DNA from: Lineus longissimus
Lineage: Eukaryota > Nemertea > Pilidiophora > Heteronemertea > Lineidae
Direction of reading: 5' to 3'
DNA: 64,000 bases
Assembly: GCF_910592395.1 (NCBI RefSeq)
Contig: NC_088311.1
Location: forward strand, 23,346,646-23,410,645
Below are positions 47,701-53,585 of this stretch, in pieces (the first letter of the stretch is position 1; the number at the start of each line of letters is the position of its first letter). The notes beneath the pieces were generated by a model. The model was not told the DNA's origin and made no database searches. It was given only the letters and a program-made list of their open reading frames with translations. The position numbers and the translations under genes were made by a program.

Positions 47701-49274
47701 CTCGTGACTTGAAATATCATATCCGTTGAATAGTCCTGGCAAGATCGATACATCATTCTTTCCTGGCAGTACCTTATTGATCATTGCTTTGGCTAACTTC
47801 AGCTAACCCTAACTCAATGTCACACACCGACGTTAATATCCTGAAGAGTGATTGAAAAGAGCAACAAACCTGTTAAATGCTTTGCTGTCTGCCGGTATAT
47901 GATATTGGACATGTCAACGGCAAGTTGGCTGCTTTAGAATATTGATGATGCCTGACATTCATTGACAATGAACTTTGGATATAAAATTGTTCGATGAGTC
48001 AAGACGGTCGGTGTAACGTTTGATTGTTCATCATATTCAGTGCACCCGTATAGACAGCTAGAGAGACCATGATTTTACGAGAGAAGGAAACAAAGAACCA
48101 TTTGTCAAACTGTCTTTCAGTTCTCGAAAATGAGGGGGAAAAACTCAGAAACGGAAAAACCCAAACAAAGTGATCTTTGTTAGCTTATCAGCCTAGACGC
48201 CTTGAACATAAGTCATGAATGCCCAGTTCGGTATGATATGCGTTTCGTGTAAAAAAGGTTAAATTCTGACACAACTTCTTGCCGAGCCCGCAAATTGCCT
48301 TTCACGATAGTCAGAAGCTTATCCTTTATTGACTAATCAATTCATTGATTATTTTTCAGCTAAATGTAATGGTGCACTGCACTAAAGAAAATGGGAAGAT
48401 GAAGGCATCTGTTCAACTGAAGCGTCCGAAATTCAGATTGTGGAGCAGGAGTAACTCTTCAACGAGTCTACGGTACTCACGGACTGCTTCGAGCTTCAAA
48501 TCTCGCCGGACAGATCTGTCCGAGCGGCCCAACTCGCCGGGAAAATCAACAGTGAATATTCCGTTGATTGAAATCCATAACGACGACCCCTCGAGGTTGT
48601 TCGCTTCTCATAAGGCTACCTCAAGAGACAAGCGAGAAATAATGTGCTATCATTTGAGTATACCTACAACGATTAATGAGGAGACATCCCGTTTTAGAAC
48701 CGAGATTACTCCGAGTCCGATGGATATGAAGTCATTTATTTCGATACCAGAACGGACGAACGATACATGTGATAGCTCACAGGATTCGAGTAAGGAATTA
48801 ACCGTCCTACACATGAGCGACTTAACCTTGACCCACGACAGCGATGAAAAAGAGCCGGTAGAAAGGACCAAAGATGGTGCTGCAGTGCTTGTAGTGCCAC
48901 AAGAAACTCTCCGTGCAGGGCGTGTGCGCAGTTCGAGTGTAAGTGATTGCTCGTGTGGTGCCTCGCGTGTAGACTATTTAGTACTTCCTAATTCTGTGCC
49001 TAAAAGCAAAAGTTTTGAAATCAAGCTAAACACACAAGATGCTTTTGATTCAAACATAAAGGAAGATGTAAAGAGTAGTTCGGATAACGTAGTTAACATT
49101 CAGTTACATATAAGTTTACCCTCTTGTAAGTATTATTCCCGCCCCCAAAGTTCTGTGGAAACATCGGAGGAAGAGACGGATAGCACTACATGTAAACACA
49201 GAACAAGTTGTACGGAAGATAGCCATTTGTTATCAAATGAAGACGACAGGGACTTGGCAACATACATGACATGA
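5480..49274 (+). CDS. Peptide-type rhodopsin-family GPCR, 4 exons, host gene
   Basis: The exons are 5480-5798, 44338-44433, 46668-47365 and 48360-49274. Joined, they give an open frame of 675 aa; reading through the exon 3 donor gives 389 aa. Family hallmarks visible are the TM1 GN pair (N75), TM2 LAVAD (D104), the ECL1 Trp W124, TM3 C131, E155-R156-Y157 at the end of TM3, FCWMP in TM6 and NPVLY in TM7, followed by a basic helix 8. The N-terminus (about 60 residues) has no signal peptide but has N-glycosylation sequons at N20 and N28. Such receptors sit in the plasma membrane and couple neuropeptides to G proteins. The TM3 and ECL1 pattern fits the orexin/allatotropin/QRFP/NPFF group, but the ligand cannot be named. 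The start is the first ATG of the open frame; 5492 is an alternative. Intron 1 (38.5 kb) contains five antisense GPCR genes. Confidence 0.88.
9983..10130 (+). repeat. tRNA-derived SINE-like element
   Basis: A tRNA-like head with the A-box-like word GTGGTGCAGTGG is followed by a B-box-like GGTTTGATTCC. A tail with TTTCCTGTGTGTGCCG resembles the tRNA-unrelated bodies of many marine invertebrate SINEs. No target-site duplication was identified, so the 3' boundary is approximate. Confidence 0.4.
14947..15188 (+). repeat. 85-bp tandem repeat, three copies
   Basis: Three head-to-tail copies begin at 14947, 15024 and 15109. Each contains TGTCAAAGGCACGTTGCGTC and then TCAATGGCATCAACCAGCGA. The first copy lacks a 7-nt segment (AGCGTCT) present in the other two, so the spacing is 77 and then 85 nt. 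The near identity indicates recent expansion. No coding signal is associated. Confidence 0.9.
18824..18842 (+). repeat. CAT microsatellite
   Basis: A short uninterrupted run of CAT triplets lies in intron 1 of the host GPCR. It has no other notable context. Confidence 0.8.
19283..19710 (+). repeat. Inverted-repeat element, possible MITE
   Basis: The GC-rich island has outer ends that are inverted relatives (TTACACGAGGACGGTTTTAG on the left, CGTGTAGAACGGGCTATGG on the right). Internally, repeated words such as CTCGAG and GAAGCCGG occur. An internal GTTCTACACGGTA near 19633 repeats the end motif. Composition differs clearly from the AT-rich surroundings. It is probably a non-autonomous DNA transposon; its exact ends and target duplication are uncertain. 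Confidence 0.45.
25626..25660 (+). repeat. TTTA microsatellite
   Basis: An interrupted TTTA/TTAT run lies within an AT-rich stretch of the host intron. Confidence 0.8.
28698..28955. repeat. Long near-perfect hairpin (fold-back) element
   Basis: A left arm (28698-28788) and a right arm (28864-28955) of about 91 bp are near-perfect reverse complements around a loop of about 75 nt that itself contains complementary GAAAAATTT-type words. The arm sequence, including TCTGCTCAAAATGAAGAA, is shared with the core of the MITE at 53586-53960. The element therefore looks like an inverted duplication of part of that MITE family. A transcript would fold into a long double-stranded stem. Confidence 0.85.
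34016..34092 (-). repeat. tRNA-Ser/Leu-like element (pseudo-tRNA or SINE head)
   Basis: On the minus strand, TGGCCGAGTGGTTAAGGC is a classical class-II tRNA D-arm and A-box. An anticodon-stem-like TCCG/CGGA pair follows, then GGTTCAGGGCCC, which is one base off a B-box. I could not draw a clean acceptor stem, so this is probably a tRNA-derived repeat or pseudogene and not a working tRNA gene. Confidence 0.5.
34516..35688 (-). CDS. Intronless GPCR, divergent member of the nested family (copy A)
   Basis: The single exon encodes 390 aa from ATG at 35688, or 324 aa from the internal ATG at 35490, which aligns with the start of the other copies; the 66-residue extension is acidic and Cys-containing and may not be used. 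The seven-TM pattern includes GISGNTLTYLVMRLP (TM1), LAVSD (TM2), a TM3 Cys with a partner Cys in ECL2, DRF at the DRY position, a TM6 Pro without CWxP, and NNAVNFFLYLAS in place of NPxxY. This atypical TM7 is common in lineage-expanded FMRFamide-receptor-like GPCRs of marine invertebrates; that comparison is from family knowledge. It lies antisense in intron 1 of the host receptor and is clearly older than the four tandem copies to its right. Confidence 0.85.
   Translation of the reverse strand: MVTVWDETDDEETPWSLSGICENDSESVTNKNINICDYKYSPGRNRRTQILIWGQNWKKSDVLAVNMISTSDFLEVPSRYSHIVAMMQRTILPVLFIVGISGNTLTYLVMRLPSNRNNVMCFYLKILAVSDTFALILWPLPKLIFSLRPDFLDFRIVGEINCQVFYLLLYIVFNISLWQVIIIAIDRFIAVTYPLKAALWCTMRRAKILLAVNIVLHVLIYFPNGFRSAVQDGGGSYSLCVLPHYFAWYTLGHEIVTLVFDYFLPLGLLFLLNLSIIFRLKRYNSEIKDKAVGGLKTRQQQERSMAIMLIVIATSVLILLSPYVVDFIAWHCCLDHIILTDPSRRDLSNEIIVEFDIVNNAVNFFLYLASNRKFRADLRLLLGLKKIQGN
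35689..36583. other. Spacer between copy A and copy B
   Basis: No supported gene. The sequence differs from the homogeneous spacers between copies B and E and lacks the tRNA-like element, so copy A is not part of the 2-kb duplication unit. Confidence 0.6.
36584..37588 (-). CDS. Intronless GPCR, tandem copy B
   Basis: The single exon encodes 334 aa from a double ATG at 37588. It shares the family frame: GIIGNVLTFLVMRLP (TM1), LAVSD (TM2), IAIDRF (TM3), a MPY motif in TM6 and NNAINFFLYLAS (TM7), with an N-terminal NTT glycosylation site. It is the most divergent of the four array members. ECL2 to TM5 reads SYIRCLFPDYLFWFELAHE where the others have SYSLCLFPHYLSWFELGHE, and the C-terminus is longer and different (AEPSSMAINPKK for ALKEPSA). 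The position at the array edge may explain its escape from homogenisation. The predicted role is a plasma-membrane receptor of unknown ligand. Confidence 0.88.
   Translation of the reverse strand: MMSFVLNTTVTEFVRVAASYGHYLTIVERIVFPPIITVGIIGNVLTFLVMRLPKNRNNVMSYYLTILAVSDTFSLILWPLPKLIINLRPDLLNHRIGGEVNCQVFYFWVFLVYNISIWQILIIAIDRFIVVTFPLKAALWCTMKRARIQLIGNIILHVLVYFPNVFRSADLDGGGSYIRCLFPDYLFWFELAHEIINCAIDVFVPLGALFLLNLAIIFRLKRYNAEIKDKAFGGSNTRQKQERSMAIMLVVVASSLLVLIMPYVVDFIVWQCFLGHVMVSKPGLRNFTFEIVVEIAIVNNAINFFLYLASNAKFRADLRGLLAEPSSMAINPKK
37608..37620 (-). promoter_or_regulatory. TATA-box-like element upstream of copy B
   Basis: On the minus strand TTTATATAGCC lies about 28 nt before the start codon. The same word is kept before copy C, but copies D and E read TTTATAGAGCC. 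The distance to the ATG is short for a TATA-directed transcript, so use as a promoter is inference; the plus strand of the same site also reads TATATAAA. Confidence 0.35.
38055..38166 (-). repeat. tRNA-like element in spacer 1
   Basis: On the minus strand GAGCTGGTTAAGGG resembles an A-box, and CGGGTTCGATTCCCG is a perfect T-arm with B-box. The distance between the boxes is longer than in a normal tRNA, so it is a tRNA-derived SINE or an interrupted pseudo-tRNA. It was duplicated with the receptor unit. Confidence 0.6.
38645..39634 (-). CDS. Intronless GPCR, tandem copy C
   Basis: The single exon encodes 329 aa from the ATG pair at 39634. Key positions are D71 in TM2, a C102 to C180 disulfide pair, D126-R127-F128 at the end of TM3, P262 in TM6 and NNAINFF 299-305 in TM7. 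It differs from copy D at only a few residues (SYSHYL for SYGHYL, LTYLV for LTFLV, WVFVVYN for WVFLVYN). The frame is fully open, with no intron, poly-A tract or target duplication, so local DNA duplication explains it better than fresh retroposition. Confidence 0.88.
   Translation of the reverse strand: MMNFVLNTTVTEFVRVAASYSHYLTIVERIVFPPIITVGIIGNVLTYLVMRLPKNRNNVMSYYLTILAVSDTFSLILWPLPKLIINLRPDLLNHRIGGEVNCQVFYFWVFVVYNISIWQILIIAIDRFIVVTFPLKAALWCTMKRARIQLVGNIILHVLVYFPNVFRSADQDGGGSYSLCLFPHYLSWFELGHEIITCTVDNFVPLGSLFLLNLAIIFRLKRYNAEIKDKAFGGSKTRQKQERSMAIMLVVVASSLLVLLMPYFVDFIVWQCFLGHVMVSKPDLRNFTFEIVIEIAIVNNAINFFLYLASNAKFRADLRGLLALKEPSA
39635..40689. repeat. Array spacer 2
   Basis: This is the second copy of the 1.05-kb spacer, including the TATA-like word near 39655, the tRNA-like element at 40100-40211 and the dispersed-repeat fragment at 40446-40500. 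It differs from spacer 1 by scattered substitutions and small indels. Confidence 0.85.
40100..40211 (-). repeat. tRNA-like element in spacer 2
   Basis: Second copy of the array tRNA-like element. The T-arm and B-box (CGGGTTCGATTCCCG) are intact. Confidence 0.6.
40690..41679 (-). CDS. Intronless GPCR, tandem copy D
   Basis: The single exon encodes 329 aa, starting MMNFVLNTTV. It is almost identical to copy C, with the same DRF (126-128), C102/C180 pair and NNAINFF TM7. It has the copy B-like TM1 (LTFLV) and TM3 (WVFLVYN) but the copy C-like ECL2 (QDGGGSYSLCLFPHY), a mosaic that suggests exchange among neighbours. The receptor role is predicted from the seven-TM pattern; the ligand is unknown. 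Confidence 0.88.
   Translation of the reverse strand: MMNFVLNTTVTEFVRVAASYGHYLTIVERIVFPPIITVGIIGNVLTFLVMRLPKNRNNVMSYYLTILAVSDTFSLILWPLPKLIINLRPDLLNHRIGGEVNCQVFYFWVFLVYNISIWQILIIAIDRFIVVTFPLKAALWCTMKRARIQLVGNIILHVLVYFPNVFRSADQDGGGSYSLCLFPHYLSWFELGHEIITCTVDNFVPLGSLFLLNLAIIFRLKRYNAEIKDKAFGGSKTRQKQERSMAIMLVVVASSLLVLLMPYFVDFIVWQCFLGHVMVSKPDLRNFTFEIVIEIAIVNNAINFFLYLASNAKFRADLRGLLALKEPSA
41680..42724. repeat. Array spacer 3
   Basis: Third copy of the spacer, with the tRNA-like element at 42143-42254. It carries an 8-nt deletion near 42532 relative to spacers 1 and 2, and the TATA-like word upstream of copy D is altered to TTTATAGAGCC. Confidence 0.85.
42143..42254 (-). repeat. tRNA-like element in spacer 3
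   Basis: Third copy of the array tRNA-like element, with intact B-box and the same A-box-like word. Confidence 0.6.
42725..43714 (-). CDS. Intronless GPCR, tandem copy E
   Basis: The single exon encodes 329 aa, starting MMNFVLNTTV. It shares the array consensus through TM5 but differs in TM5 (DVFVPLG for DNFVPLG) and across TM6-ECL3 (PYVVDFIAWQCCLGHIMVS for PYFVDFIVWQCFLGHVMVS). The TM6-ECL3 variant resembles divergent copy A (PYVVDFIAWHCCL), so it may be ancestral or obtained by conversion. It lies at the right edge of the array, antisense to the host receptor, ending about 620 nt before host exon 2. Confidence 0.88.
   Translation of the reverse strand: MMNFVLNTTVTEFVRVAASYGHYLTIVERIVFPPIITVGIIGNVLTFLVMRLPKNRNNVMSYYLTILAVSDTFSLILWPLPKLIINLRPDLLNHRIGGEVNCQVFYFWVFLVYNISIWQILIIAIDRFIVVTFPLKAALWCTMKRARIQLVGNIILHVLVYFPNVFRSVDQDGGGSYSLCLFPHYLSWFELGHEIITCTVDVFVPLGSLFLLNLAIIFRLKRYNAEIKDKAFGGSKTRQKQERSMAIMLVVVASSLLVLLMPYVVDFIAWQCCLGHIMVSKPGLRNFTFEIVIEIAIVNNAINFFLYLASNAKFRADLRGLLALKEPSA
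43715..44070. repeat. Truncated array spacer 4
   Basis: This keeps about 350 nt of the spacer and then diverges; the tRNA-like part is missing. A segment of about 60 nt present in the other spacers (after AAACAAGCC) is deleted. It marks the right boundary of the duplicated block. Confidence 0.75.
44338..44433 (+). CDS. Host GPCR exon 2: end of TM2, ECL1, start of TM3
   Basis: The 96-nt exon has a pyrimidine-rich CAG acceptor and a GTAAGA donor, phase 1 on both sides. It encodes TSVCIPMAIGL, then VWIYGGFMCKLSHYLQ, supplying the TM2 Pro, the ECL1 Trp and the TM3 Cys that exons 1 and 3 lack. The split codons become Val and Gly, giving LADLLV at the first joint and LQGVAVSAS at the second. It is too short to stand out as an open frame and was found by looking for the missing receptor segment. 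Confidence 0.88.
44434..46667 (+). other. Host GPCR intron 2
   Basis: The 2.2-kb intron has a GTAAGA donor and a TTTCAG acceptor, phase 1. A C-rich tract (46511-46532) lies near its 3' end. No coding exon or RNA gene is recognised inside. Confidence 0.7.
46668..47365 (+). CDS. Host GPCR exon 3: TM3 to TM7 and helix 8
   Basis: It encodes residues 140-371: VAVSASIVTLTVMALERYLA (TM3), TM4, a Cys-bearing ECL2 (PFCTERW), TM5, a basic ICL3, FAFCWMPYN (TM6), SALNPVLYWF (TM7) and a basic helix 8 tail. The donor GTAAGT at 47366 is in phase 0. If it is not used, translation runs on to a TGA at 47420-47422, adding 18 residues. Confidence 0.92.
47366..47422 (+). CDS. Alternative short C-terminus by intron retention
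   Basis: Reading through the exon 3 donor adds VSEGNVAIHKEKPTLDYF and a stop, giving a 389-aa receptor of ordinary length. Whether both forms exist needs transcript data; the donor is near consensus, so splicing is expected in at least some transcripts. Confidence 0.45.
   Translation, partial: VSEGNVAIHKEKPTLDYF
47366..48359 (+). other. Host GPCR intron 3
   Basis: The phase-0 intron of 994 nt runs from GTAAGT to a T-rich TTTTTCAG acceptor. Apart from the short retained coding stretch at its start, nothing is recognised. Confidence 0.65.
48360..49274 (+). CDS. Host GPCR exon 4: 304-residue Ser/Thr-rich cytoplasmic tail
   Basis: The open frame of 915 nt starts at the acceptor (LNVMVHCTKENGK) and ends at TGA 49272-49274, in phase 0 with the exon 3 donor. 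It has no membrane segment or known fold. It is rich in Ser, Thr, Asp, Glu and Arg, with many basophilic sites (RSRSNSS, SRTASSFKSRR) and acidic Ser clusters (SSVETSEEETDS). Such tails in GPCRs carry phosphorylation and arrestin sites; that role here is inference. The upstream ATG at 48369 could instead make it a separate small gene, but the matched phase and strong splice sites favour one receptor gene. Confidence 0.7.
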   Translation, partial: LNVMVHCTKENGKMKASVQLKRPKFRLWSRSNSSTSLRYSRTASSFKSRRTDLSERPNSPGKSTVNIPLIEIHNDDPSRLFASHKATSRDKREIMCYHLSIPTTINEETSRFRTEITPSPMDMKSFISIPERTNDTCDSSQDSSKELTVLHMSDLTLTHDSDEKEPVERTKDGAAVLVVPQETLRAGRVRSSSVSDCSCGASRVDYLVLPNSVPKSKSFEIKLNTQDAFDSNIKEDVKSSSDNVVNIQLHISLPSCKYYSRPQSSVETSEEETDSTTCKHRTSCTEDSHLLSNEDDRDLATYMT

Positions 49275-49446
49275 AGGTTTGGTCTCAACGATTCTGATAC
49301 CTGAACCTAATTGCTTGTTGAAAATAGATTCAACAAATGCAGAGCTTTTGTTCAAATTGTATCCGCTTAGGAGAGTAACTATTCAAATGGAACCACATAG
49401 AAATATTGCTGGCTGGTTTAAGCCTCATTTTAGTACGATTTCGCAT

Positions 49447-49650
49447 CAAAGCGGAGTTCATCGTCATCATCATTCTTCATCATATCGCTGTCATCGTCGT
49501 TCTCATCGACATCATTGCATCATCATCATCATCCTTTTGGTCATCATCATCGTCAGCATCATCATTATCATTTTCATCATCGTCACAGTCATCGCAATCA
49601 TCATCTTTGACATCCCCGCATCAGCGTCCTTTGCTCTCATCATCATTATG
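49447..49650 (+). repeat. CAT/ATC-rich low-complexity tract
   Basis: About 200 nt of imperfect CAT/TCA triplets begin roughly 170 nt after the stop of host exon 4, so the tract probably lies in its 3' UTR. The overlapping open frames rich in Ser or Ile are artefacts of the repeat. Confidence 0.85.
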
Positions 49651-50273
49651 AAAAGCAAAATAGAGACAGCATTGTCATTACCAAACTACTGACACCCACT
49701 TTTTTTAAAGCCGATTTAATTTTCGAAGTCTACGGTCTTATTCAACAGGGTCCAAGAAGCAAACGACAAGGGATACCTTTATCTTAATTACAACATTTTA
49801 CTAAATGCTAGAGTAGCAAGGATCTGTCATAAACGTACCTTATTGTAGTTCTGATACTTAACCATGTAAATGCTATGTGAAAATTGATCCATGAGTGGCA
49901 ACTGTGTCCCCATCTTTGTTTCCTTGTCATGACTTAGGTTTTGTTATGTTCAGGGCTCACGCCTCGAGCCCTGACTACATCAACATCTACTTCAACATCA
50001 TGTGGTTCAGGGTTCCTTGAAAAACTGCAAGTAAATTAAATTATATCAGAAAGTGTCTTGCGCGAATAATATTACCGCTGCAGTAACCCTACTAATCACT
50101 ATCACACATTCATTCTGTTAGTTTAAGCAAGCAGGGTTTCGCACGATTATCAAAGACTGAGATTTCAGTGAAACTTCTTTTAAACCATTTTGATTTGCAT
50201 TCCTCTTGGGAAGAGTGTAATGTAACTTTGTGCCGAAACCTGGGAGACAGGGTGCCCGGATGTGGTCACTAGA

Positions 50274-50302
50274 GGGTAGGGGGTGGGGCTGGGGGTGGGC
50301 GG
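50274..50302 (+). other. Guanine-rich tract with G-quadruplex pattern
   Basis: Five runs of three or more G separated by one- or two-base loops (GGGTAGGGGGTGGGG, then CTGGGGGTGGG) fit the standard G-quadruplex rule with very short loops. It is an isolated tract in otherwise AT-rich DNA. Confidence 0.6.
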
Positions 50303-51914
50303 AGTGCTACCATTCTACCTAAGTATTAGCGACGGCTTGTTGGAAATGAATGAAGTTATGGTACGGACTATCATTGCAAGCCAAGAGTTTAGAAGGCAAT
50401 CAGGGATCGATTTTGATTGTCTAATCAGGATGAACCATGTCCGTGTTCCACTTTAAGTAGGCCTATACAGGGAGGACTTGTAGTTGTATCAAGGAGGCAT
50501 TGGATGATGGTGGACGTGAGCCGCTGGCTCTATCCATTTCCCATCGATCATTAAGCCTTATGTAAATCTAAATTTGAATGCATTATACCATGCATGCACG
50601 ACGGATGTGAATGTGGCCGTCTCACGCCTCACGACCAGTCTCCATCGACCGGTTTTTATCCCCGAAATACACACTTCATTAATCAAATTTCAAACCAAGC
50701 AGTGTCAGGTTACCAAATCACGATGGTTTCTGACCAGTGTACATCCGAAAAAAAATCGACATTGTGACAGAGATTGCATTGGCCAACGTACCTTTGAAGC
50801 GAGGGACCCTGAGAGCCTGAGTCACTCATACGTCGTAGTTCCATAAATATCCGGGCGCTGCCGATCGTGATTTCAAGTGGGCGGGAGTGATTGTGCAATA
50901 CCTGCTGGCCAGTTACTCCAGCGTTTTGTTTTTCCTCTTTATAAACAAAATAACATTTATTTTACTCCTGATATCATTTGTATCTGGTTTATCATGGGAA
51001 TCCAAAAGAAGCAACGTTTAGTAGGGGAGCTTTTAGCTTATATAATTTTTATGTTTTGGCATGATCACCCAAAGTGCATGCGAGTGCAGAGGATAGGTAT
51101 GATATCGTTTTAGATGTTTTTAAGATGTTTAAAAAGAGACTCCCTTTTCTCCATCAGAAAAATGCAATGTTTTTTTAGTTATAGAAAATCTTTTACACCA
51201 GAGACAGTGTGCATGAACGAATTAGGTGTTAATTAGGTGTCTGATGATGCTTCAAAAAAATCATTAAATCTTTTTATTTTCTTTCAGAGCCCAACTGTAT
51301 GTTACTCTATGTATTTTCGTACCAAATAAATATCTAACATAGAAAACCAAATAAAAATTATTTGTCTGCAATTTTGTCTTCCTCGATCATTTCAAGCTTA
51401 CTCGGAAATTATGAATGTCGAAGTTTTGAGATCGTACCTTAGCCTAGTACGTTATGAAAGGTTATTGGCGATATTTTGGTAATTATTTATCAAGTCACTC
51501 ACGAAGAGTTATACCATTAGCATTCATGTTACCGGACCAAGTACACATATGTTAAATGAACGATAGTTTGCACAAATATATTTGATTTTCTAAAACGGTA
51601 GTGGTTATTTCTAAGTATTTTACTGTTCTATGGCATCGCCGTTATTCTATGGGTAGTCAATTATCTTGTTAAATTGTTTTTTCATAAAATGGTCAAGAAT
51701 CAATATAATATCAAAAGATTTTTTTTTATGGAGAAAGAATATGTGGATAGAACTTTGTTTTGGCAATATTATGTTATATGAATCATTTATGCTTGTAATG
51801 TATGCGTTCATTGTATTTGCCAAAATTTATCACTGACAACAAGTCTTAATAAAATAGCCATCTCACAAGTAAAAAAATATCTCTGGAGGCCAGCCTCGTG
51901 CCGAGTCATTGCGC

Positions 51915-52025
51915 GCTCTGCCTATTCCCGACGCATGGTTGGACTGTGGATAAGTCCACGCTAATATCACGAGATCTCACAAAACGGCGCGTGGTTTTAC
52001 CAGGTTGTCCGGAAGCGAAGAGATT
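51915..52025 (+). repeat. Dispersed repeat, related copy near 61.1 kb
   Basis: The words CATGGTTGGACTGTGG and ATCACGAGATCTCAC, then GGCGCGTGGTTTTA, recur in the same order and orientation at 61072-61165 as variants. The family is unnamed by me. Confidence 0.5.
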
Positions 52026-52061
52026 TGAAATCAAAATGGAGGCAGCGAACTATTGATTAGT

Positions 52062-52293
52062 GTCATGGTATATAACGCGAGAATATGACAAGGATGCCAT
52101 CAGAAGCTTAGATATTGACTAGAATTCTAGTTAACATATGAGCTAACAAAGTACTAAGCTAATAAAAGAAACTGAAAAGGTTGATAAGTACATCATGGTA
52201 TGGAACGTAAGAATCTGACAAGGATGCCAGCAAAAGCTTCAATATTGACTAGAATTCTAGGCCACATATCGAGCACTCAGCTAATAAGCCACT
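52062..52293 (+). repeat. Two-copy direct repeat of about 130 bp
   Basis: Copies begin near 52062 and 52194. Both contain ACAAGGATGCCA, ATATTGACTAGAATTCTAG and AGCTAATAA. Identity is moderate, so the duplication is not very recent. Confidence 0.65.
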
Positions 52294-52678
52294 ATAGGCG
52301 CTCTATGGATAGACGGACACCAGACGGATGACACAACGGACGATGAAAGATTGTAAAAGCTTGTTGCGCTAAAAGCCTAGCGCAACATGGCGAACTATAT
52401 TGTCATGCCTGCCGCACACGATCAAGTTTTCAAACCGTTTTTGAGAATCTTCCCTAATTTTTTGGGAACGCTGAGAATATGGGCAACAACTAAAGATGTC
52501 ACACCGTGCCTGATACTTAAGCCAGGTTTGAATCAACATTTTCTGAATGAAAAGGCCAGTAGCCATTGTGCTCACCGGTATTTAGGTAATGACTTAATTG
52601 ACAATGAACTTAGGCCTACCTTACCTTTGGGATAATGTGCAACAAATATGAATTTAAGTGTCATTGCAGATATAAAAC

Positions 52679-53290
52679 ATGCCATAGTTAGGCCGCCAAA
52701 CAGCAAATTCACGGCATTTGACCTCTATGACCTTGAAAAGTAGGTCAAATCAAAAACCTGTATAATATGTACATGTAATGTATCCTTGCTGGGAGTATAA
52801 CCATAACAACTTTATCGAATAAGCATCACTAATTTGCGAGATATCACACTTTCTAGGTTTTCACTTTTTGCCCCCTGGTGTCCAAGTCGAGAAACAGATC
52901 AGACCAAAATTCAGTGTCAGAGATAACCTGACCTAGGGGGGGTCTTGTGTAGAAAGTTTCAAGTCCATAGCCCTAGCAGTTACGAAACGTGCCACAGTTA
53001 CGCTCAAACGGCCAATTTACGCCATTTGACCTCTATGACCTTGAAAAATAAGTCAAATCGAAAACCTCTGTGATATGTGATGTACCTACCATAAAAATTT
53101 CATCAAAAACAAATCACTAATAAATGAGATATCACACTTTTTATGTTTTCAGTTTTGGCCCCCTGGGTGCCAAGTCAAGAATCAGACCCGACCAAAATTC
53201 AGTGTCAAAGGTCATCTGACCTAGGGGGTCATGCATACAAAGTTTTGAGTCCATAGCCCAAGCGGTTAAGAAACGTGCCACAGTTTTTGA
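52679..53290 (+). repeat. Tandem dispersed repeat, two copies of about 300 bp
   Basis: Units begin at about 52679 and 52989, with a third start near 53275. Shared words include CATTTGACCTCTATGACCTT, ACCAAAATTCAGTGTC and GAGTCCATAGCCC. Repeats with this GACCTCTATGACCTTGA signature are common in marine invertebrate genomes. A GAC microsatellite follows directly. Confidence 0.8.
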
Positions 53291-53302
53291 AATAGGATGT
53301 GA

Positions 53303-53369
53303 CGGACGACGATGGACGACGACGACGACGACAACGACGACGACGACGACGACGGACGACGGACACTGC
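53303..53369 (+). repeat. GAC microsatellite
   Basis: An interrupted GAC run ends in GGACGACGGACACTGCG and is followed by a short palindrome (CTCACCGTACCGGTGAG) that probably belongs to the same repeat family as the preceding unit. Confidence 0.85.
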
Positions 53370-53466
53370 GCTATTGTATAGACTCACCGTACCGGTGAGC
53401 CAAAAAATGGATGGAAATGCGATGAGTGCGGCAGGCATAGGGAGTATTCACAAAGGCCCCGAAATG

Positions 53467-53556
53467 TCCATGTGAACGCCTATCGCATTGTTCGAATTCG
53501 TTGTCAGGAGGTCAATATGGTACGTTGGCGTTTCGGGGGATTTGCGAAAACTCGAT
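53467..53556 (-). repeat. Dispersed repeat, reverse copy of 4709-4806
   Basis: The reverse complement starts GTTTTCGCAAATC and CCCGAAACGCCAACG and ends GCGATAGGCGTTC, in step with 4709-4806. It lies just left of the MITE at 53586. Confidence 0.5.
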
Positions 53557-53585
53557 CGATCTAGAAAAAGAGAACATGTCACGTA

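Larger units (their letters stand above)
49275..53585. other. Repeat-rich intergenic region
   Basis: The region after the host receptor contains a CAT-rich tract, a guanine-rich tract, direct repeats at 52.1 kb and a tandem dispersed repeat at 52.7-53.3 kb, each listed separately. Open frames here are short and lack domain or splice support. AATAAA occurs near 51326 and 51352, but I cannot assign it to a transcript. Confidence 0.6.

Noticed and set aside
49279-49692. 137- and 81-codon frames rich in Ile or Ser
   Set aside because: Produced by the CAT-rich tract.
53229-53438. Arg-rich minus-strand frame
   Set aside because: Translation of the GAC microsatellite.
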